DNA from: Candidatus Caccocola faecipullorum
GTDB lineage: Bacteria; Synergistota; Synergistia; Synergistales; Synergistaceae
Reading direction: 5' to 3'
Length of the DNA stretch: 8,108 bases
Assembly: GCA_018716365.1 (NCBI GenBank)
Contig: DVKA01000190.1
Location: 1-8,108, forward strand
Shown here piece after piece: positions 5,170-8,108 of the stretch; position 1 is the first letter of the stretch; every line of letters starts with the position of its first letter. Both the position numbers and the translations under genes were made by a program. Below the pieces are notes generated by a model that was not told the origin of the DNA, did not search any database, and saw nothing but the letters and a program-made list of their open reading frames with translations.

Positions 5170-5583
5170 ATGCGCGCTCTGATAGACACCTGCATAATTA
5201 TCGACGCGCTTCAGGACCGCAGGCCGTTTGCGGACGACGCGCGGGCCGTTTTCTACGCCGCGGCGGACGGCCTTTTCGACGGATATATTACGGCGAAATC
5301 GACGGCGGATATTTACTATCTTACGCACAGACACACGCACAGCGATAAAAAGACGAGAGATACGCTGAAAAAACTCTGTGCGCTTTTCGAAATTCTGGAC
5401 ACGGCCGCGGCGGACTGCATAAACGCCGTCGATTCCTGTATAAGCGATTACGAAGATGCAATAATGGCGGAGAGCGCGGCTCGGTCTGGAATGGACTGCA
5501 TCGTCACGCGCAACGTCTCCGACTATTCTCTCTCCAAAGTTCCTGTATATACTCCTCAGGAATTTCTAGCGGCGCTCGGCTGA
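5170..5583 (+). CDS. PIN-domain ribonuclease toxin (VapC-like)
   Basis: This 137-residue protein is a single PIN domain, the fold of VapC-type toxins that cut tRNA or rRNA using Mg2+ or Mn2+ held by acidic residues. Candidate metal ligands are D6 in MRALIDTCIIID, D47 in the TAKSTADIYYL helix, D93/D96 in SDYEDAIMAESA and D118 at the end of IVTRNVSDY. The DYEDAIMAESAARSGMDCIVTRN block (split here at positions 93-115) is a hallmark of the PIN_3-like subgroup. No acidic position is obviously missing, so the toxin is probably active when free. It starts one base after the antitoxin stop; the ribosome probably re-initiates, as there is only a modest GAACGGGAT upstream. A hairpin follows the gene. 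Confidence 0.9.
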   Translation: MRALIDTCIIIDALQDRRPFADDARAVFYAAADGLFDGYITAKSTADIYYLTHRHTHSDKKTRDTLKKLCALFEILDTAAADCINAVDSCISDYEDAIMAESAARSGMDCIVTRNVSDYSLSKVPVYTPQEFLAALG

Positions 5584-5634
5584 CGGCGGAAGGCGCTGCA
5601 TCTCGCGCGCTTTACTCCGCCGCGCCGCTGTTTT
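5584..5634 (+). terminator. Terminator-like compound hairpin after the PIN toxin
   Basis: CGGCGGA (5584-5590), directly after the stop codon, pairs with TCCGCCG (5616-5622). An inner GCGC pairing can form within the loop. TGTTTT at 5629-5634 is the only T-rich part, several bases away, so efficiency is uncertain. Confidence 0.4.
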
Positions 5635-5639
5635 ACAAT
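5611..5639 (+). promoter_or_regulatory. Likely promoter of the DHH phosphoesterase operon
   Basis: TTTACT (5611-5616) and TACAAT (5634-5639) are separated by 17 nt, giving 4 of 6 and 5 of 6 consensus bases. An AT-rich stretch follows up to the ribosome site GGAGG (5657-5661). The promoter overlaps the 3' arm of the preceding hairpin. Confidence 0.45.
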
Positions 5640-5669
5640 TTAATAAATAAAAAATCGGAGGAACAGCCT

Positions 5670-6665
5670 ATGGACAAACCTCTTCTTCATATAATCAGCC
5701 ACACGGATCTCGACGGCGTCGCGGCGGCGGCGCTTGCGTGGCATGCGAAGGGCGGGCGCGTCGCGCGCGTTTCGCTCACCGGCTACGGCGATGTGGACAA
5801 TCTCATACTCGAAACGATAACGGCGGGCAAAGAGCCGCTCGTGCTGGACCTTTTCTGTCAGAAGGAGCAGACTATCGACGAGGTGGACAGGCTTTATGAC
5901 GAAACGCGGCCGCCTTTCCTTTTCGACCATCACAAGAGCACTTTCGAACGCTACGGCAACAGGAAGTGGGCCGTCATAGACACGAACTTCTGCGGCGCGC
6001 TCGTCTACTGGAACTGGATGTCCGAGCGCGCGCAGGACTCGCGGACGAAGGAGGCGCTGGCGCGGCTTGAGCCGGTTGTGAGGATAGCGAACGACCGCGA
6101 CCTCTGGCTCGGGCAGATTCCCGAGAGCCGTCTGTGGCAGGCGCTCGTCACGATGTGCGGCCACTGGGGGATGTTCGCGCGGCTCGCGGCGAACCCGAGC
6201 GCGGAGCTGACGCCCGAGGAGTTCGACGGCGCGTCGGAGTTCACCGAGCGTCAGGAGGCGCGCTTCGCCGAGGCGAAGGAGCATATTTGGCGGCACGGCG
6301 CCGAGCTGGCCTTCCTCTGCGACGGGATTCTGGAATACGGCGACGTTTCCGACTTCTGCGGCCTGCTGCTCGACCGCGACGAGAATCCGCCAGAGGTCGC
6401 GGCTGTGGCAGCGCGCAGGCTCGGCGGCGACTGGGCCGTCTCGATGCGCAGCCGCGACGGCCTTGCGGGGCGCGTCCTCGCGCTGCTGAAGGACGGCAAA
6501 AAGGTGCGCGGCGGAGGCCACGGCGACGCTTCGGCGCTTTATTTCCCGCGCAACTACACGCAGGAACAGATGCGCGACTCGATACTCGCGGCGATAAAAG
6601 TCGAAAAGGAGCGCAGCGCGGCGCCGAAGGTTACGCTCGGCGACCTCTTCAAGGGATTGGCGTAG
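5670..6665 (+). CDS. DHH-family phosphoesterase
   Basis: This 331-residue protein has the DHH phosphoesterase architecture: motif I HTDLDG (11-16), motif II D60 in LVLDLF, motif III DHH at 86-88 in LFDHHKST, motif IV around NDRDLW (141-146) and the DHHA1 C-terminal substrate motif GGGHGDAS (281-288). These acidic and histidine residues hold two Mn2+ ions. Family members hydrolyse phosphodiesters such as short oligoribonucleotides, pAp, cyclic dinucleotides or single-stranded DNA; which of these applies cannot be told here. The closest type I recall is the short cytoplasmic DHH group rather than full RecJ, which is much larger. No membrane, CBS or GGDEF regions are present. The start is ATG 5670, with GGAGG 8 nt upstream. 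The stop is 2 nt before the glycosyltransferase start, so the two are co-transcribed. Confidence 0.92.
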   Translation: MDKPLLHIISHTDLDGVAAAALAWHAKGGRVARVSLTGYGDVDNLILETITAGKEPLVLDLFCQKEQTIDEVDRLYDETRPPFLFDHHKSTFERYGNRKWAVIDTNFCGALVYWNWMSERAQDSRTKEALARLEPVVRIANDRDLWLGQIPESRLWQALVTMCGHWGMFARLAANPSAELTPEEFDGASEFTERQEARFAEAKEHIWRHGAELAFLCDGILEYGDVSDFCGLLLDRDENPPEVAAVAARRLGGDWAVSMRSRDGLAGRVLALLKDGKKVRGGGHGDASALYFPRNYTQEQMRDSILAAIKVEKERSAAPKVTLGDLFKGLA

Positions 6666-6667
6666 CT

Positions 6668-7774
6668 ATGAAAACTTTAGCGATAATATATGCTTCAGAG
6701 GGCACCGGACACAAAAGCGCGGCTTTCGCGCTGCGCGAGGCGTTTCTCGCGGCGCAGCCGGATGGGAACGCATTCTGCCTCGACATACTCGACTTCGTGC
6801 CGCCCTTCATGAAAAACGCGCTCTCCGGCGGCTACGACCTGATGGCGCGCAGCGCGCCGTGGCTCTGGTCGCGCTTCTACTGGGGCTCGGACAAGCGCGG
6901 CGGTCAGGCGTTGGCCTTCGAGTGGATTCACGGGCAGTTCTGCCGCGCCTGCCTGCCGAAGCTTCGGCGACACCTCGCCTCCAAAGGCGCGGAGGCGGCG
7001 ATATTCACGCACTACTTCGGCGCGGCCGAGTTCGCCGCGATGAACGCCGGGCGCGCGCCGGTATATTTCGCCGACACGGATTTTGAGACGCACCGCTTCC
7101 AGCGCAGCCGCAACTTCACTATGAGCTTCGCGGGCAGCGCGCGCGCCGCGCGCCAGCGCATCGCAGAGGGCGTCACCAACGTCATAGCGACGGGAGTCCC
7201 CGTCGCGCTCAAATACGCGCACATGCCGTCGAAGGCCGAGGCGCGAGAAAAACTCGGGCTGCCCGCGAACGAAAAAATAGTCCTCGTCAGCGGCGGCGGC
7301 ATAGGCGCGGGGCCGGTGCAGAAAGCGGCGGAATCCCTAGCCGCGGCCGGATTCTACGTCCTCGCCGTCTGCGGCGGCAACGAAAAGCTGCGCGCGCGCA
7401 TGAAGGCCTTCTTCATGTACAAAGACAACGTCCGCGTCGAGGGCTTCGTCCCGGACATGGAAAACTACTACGCCGCCGCCGACGCGGCAGTGATGAAGCC
7501 GGGCGGCCTCTCTGCCTCCGAGGCTCTCTGCGCGGGGCTGCCGATGCTGCTCACCGACCCGATTCCGGGGCAGGAAGAGCTGAACCTCTCCTACCTCGCC
7601 GCAAACGGTGCGGCCCGCCCGCTCGTCATCCCGCAGCGCGCGGCGGAAGCCGCGGCAGAAATCTTCGAAAGCGGCGAAGCGTGCAGAATGAGCGAAAACG
7701 CGCTCGCCATAGCGCGCCCGCGAGCCGCGGCGGAGATAATAGAGATAGTGACGCAGGGCGCGGAGGCGTGGTAG
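6668..7774 (+). CDS. MGDG synthase/UgtP-like glycosyltransferase (GT28-type)
   Basis: This 368-residue protein resembles the monogalactosyldiacylglycerol synthase and processive diacylglycerol glucosyltransferase (UgtP) group, a GT-B fold related to MurG. The N-terminal acceptor domain shows YASEGTGHKSAAFAL (8-22), matching the family GxGH loop, then FTHYF (113-117) and DTDFETHRF (136-144). The C-terminal nucleotide-sugar domain shows SGGGIGAGPVQKA (208-220), GFVPDMENYYAAAD (259-272) and the sugar-nucleotide signature KPGGLSASEALCAGLPM (277-293) followed by the PIPGQEELN motif. It probably transfers a hexose from a UDP-sugar to a membrane lipid at the cytoplasmic face, though acceptor and sugar are inferred. 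The start is ATG 6668, placed by the conserved N-terminus, with AAGGGA (6651-6656) upstream inside the DHH gene. The frame stays open far upstream, but that part is a shadow of the DHH gene. Confidence 0.88.
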   Translation: MKTLAIIYASEGTGHKSAAFALREAFLAAQPDGNAFCLDILDFVPPFMKNALSGGYDLMARSAPWLWSRFYWGSDKRGGQALAFEWIHGQFCRACLPKLRRHLASKGAEAAIFTHYFGAAEFAAMNAGRAPVYFADTDFETHRFQRSRNFTMSFAGSARAARQRIAEGVTNVIATGVPVALKYAHMPSKAEAREKLGLPANEKIVLVSGGGIGAGPVQKAAESLAAAGFYVLAVCGGNEKLRARMKAFFMYKDNVRVEGFVPDMENYYAAADAAVMKPGGLSASEALCAGLPMLLTDPIPGQEELNLSYLAANGAARPLVIPQRAAEAAAEIFESGEACRMSENALAIARPRAAAEIIEIVTQGAEAW

Positions 7775-7836
7775 GAAGTAAGGCCGGAGCAAAAACCCCG
7801 ATATTTCACACAACCTGATAAGTTTCAGCAATCATG

Positions 7837-7867
7837 GCCGCGGCAACGATATTCACGCCGCGGCTTT
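7837..7867 (+). terminator. Possible terminator of the DHH/glycosyltransferase operon
   Basis: GCCGCGGC at 7837-7844 and again at 7857-7864 can pair with each other (8 bp, 12-nt loop). Only TTT follows, so it is a weak terminator at best. It lies about 60 nt after the glycosyltransferase stop. Confidence 0.35.
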
Positions 7868-7886
7868 ACCGCGCTTTGCACAAAAC

Positions 7887-7924
7887 AAAAAAACGCCCCG
7901 GGATTCCCTTTTCGGGAACGGGGC
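7887..7924 (-). terminator. Strong Rho-independent terminator on the minus strand
   Basis: Read on the minus strand, GCCCCG and TTCCC (7924-7914) pair with GGGAA and CGGGGC (7908-7904 and 7900-7895) around a GAAAA loop, with a 3-nt bulge, and run directly into G then seven T (7893-7887). This is a textbook terminator for a transcript arriving from the right. On the plus strand the stem is followed by five T only at 7937-7941, so it may also weakly stop the glycosyltransferase transcript. Confidence 0.78.
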
Positions 7925-8058
7925 CTAACTGAGGGGTTTTTGTGAAGATTTAAGGAAGGTTGTTATTTTCAACTGCCGCGCCTTCGTGCAAGCTCCGGCG
8001 CGCCGTGTAGCCGTCTGTTTTCCGTCCGGGGCCGCGCCCCGTCCTTCAACGGTTCATA
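7887..8058 (-). ncRNA. Possible minus-strand small RNA or 3' UTR, unidentified
   Basis: A minus-strand transcript must enter the terminator at 7887-7924, yet no coding frame precedes it in the window. TATCAT (8064-8059 on the minus strand) could serve as a -10 box, which would give a transcript of about 170 nt containing several hairpins: GGGGC-GCG-GCCCC near its start and GTTG-loop-CAAC near 7970. No good -35 box is present. I compared it by eye with SRP RNA, tmRNA and RNase P RNA and saw none of their signatures. It may equally be the 3' untranslated end of a gene outside the window. Confidence 0.22.
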
Positions 8059-8108
8059 TGATAGCGCGCGTCAAGCGGCGCGTGTAGATACAAAATTGGA
8101 ATATCGAT

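Larger units (their letters stand above)
7775..8108. other. Intergenic region with no supported gene
   Basis: This 334-bp stretch follows the glycosyltransferase and runs to the window edge. I find no convincing coding frame on either strand. On the minus strand all three frames from the right edge close within about 21 codons, so the tail of a gene beyond the window cannot be distinguished from non-coding DNA. It contains a small hairpin (7837-7864), a strong leftward terminator (7887-7924) and several GC-rich inverted repeats between 7960 and 8045. Confidence 0.6.

Noticed and set aside
6134..6667. Upstream extension of the glycosyltransferase frame, open for 178 further codons
   Set aside because: It is Arg/Ala-rich shadow translation of the DHH gene in another frame. 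The conserved glycosyltransferase N-terminus begins at the ATG at 6668.
8046..8108. Tail of a minus-strand coding gene ending in TGA at 8046-8048
   Set aside because: Only about 20 codons are visible, other frames are open for similar lengths, and third positions are not GC-rich as in the real genes here, so there is no basis for a call.

Overview
The window looks like an accessory stretch of a GC-rich anaerobic bacterial chromosome. Coding genes carry mostly G or C at third codon positions, ribosome binding sites are strong GGAGG types, and one flavoprotein has the compact four-cysteine motif typical of anaerobes. A member of the Synergistota is my guess at the lineage, but nothing in the window proves it.

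Layout. At 85-966 (+) lies an exported proline/histidine-rich protein ending in a PDZ-like domain, followed by a hairpin terminator. At 1105-2105 (+) is a type II toxin-antitoxin locus: an intact RelB/DinJ-type antitoxin, then a RelE/ParE-type toxin gene cut in two by a 361-bp non-autonomous element (1633-1993). Removing the element and one copy of a TA duplication restores an unbroken 111-residue toxin with a proper family C-terminus. The element contains four related hairpin units arranged as two inverted pairs.

At 2183-4743 (-) is a three-gene operon transcribed leftward: a cytoplasmic aldo/keto reductase, an FMN-reductase-like flavoprotein with a CX2CX2CX7C motif, and a second aldo/keto reductase that carries an N-terminal export signal. 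At 4953-5583 (+) is a second toxin-antitoxin pair, a Phd/YefM-type antitoxin and a PIN-domain toxin, intact and preceded by a promoter whose -10 box lies between two operator half-sites. At 5670-7774 (+) a DHH-family phosphoesterase is followed after 2 nt by an MGDG-synthase/UgtP-like glycosyltransferase. The final 334 bp (7775-8108) has no gene I can support. It contains a strong leftward terminator that ends an unidentified minus-strand transcript.

How it works together. Both toxin-antitoxin loci show the same control layout, an inverted repeat over the -10 box, consistent with antitoxin autorepression. One locus is intact. The other keeps its promoter, operator and antitoxin but has lost its toxin to the insertion. 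The reductase operon looks like a redox or carbonyl-detoxification unit. The DHH and glycosyltransferase genes look co-transcribed, with no obvious functional link.
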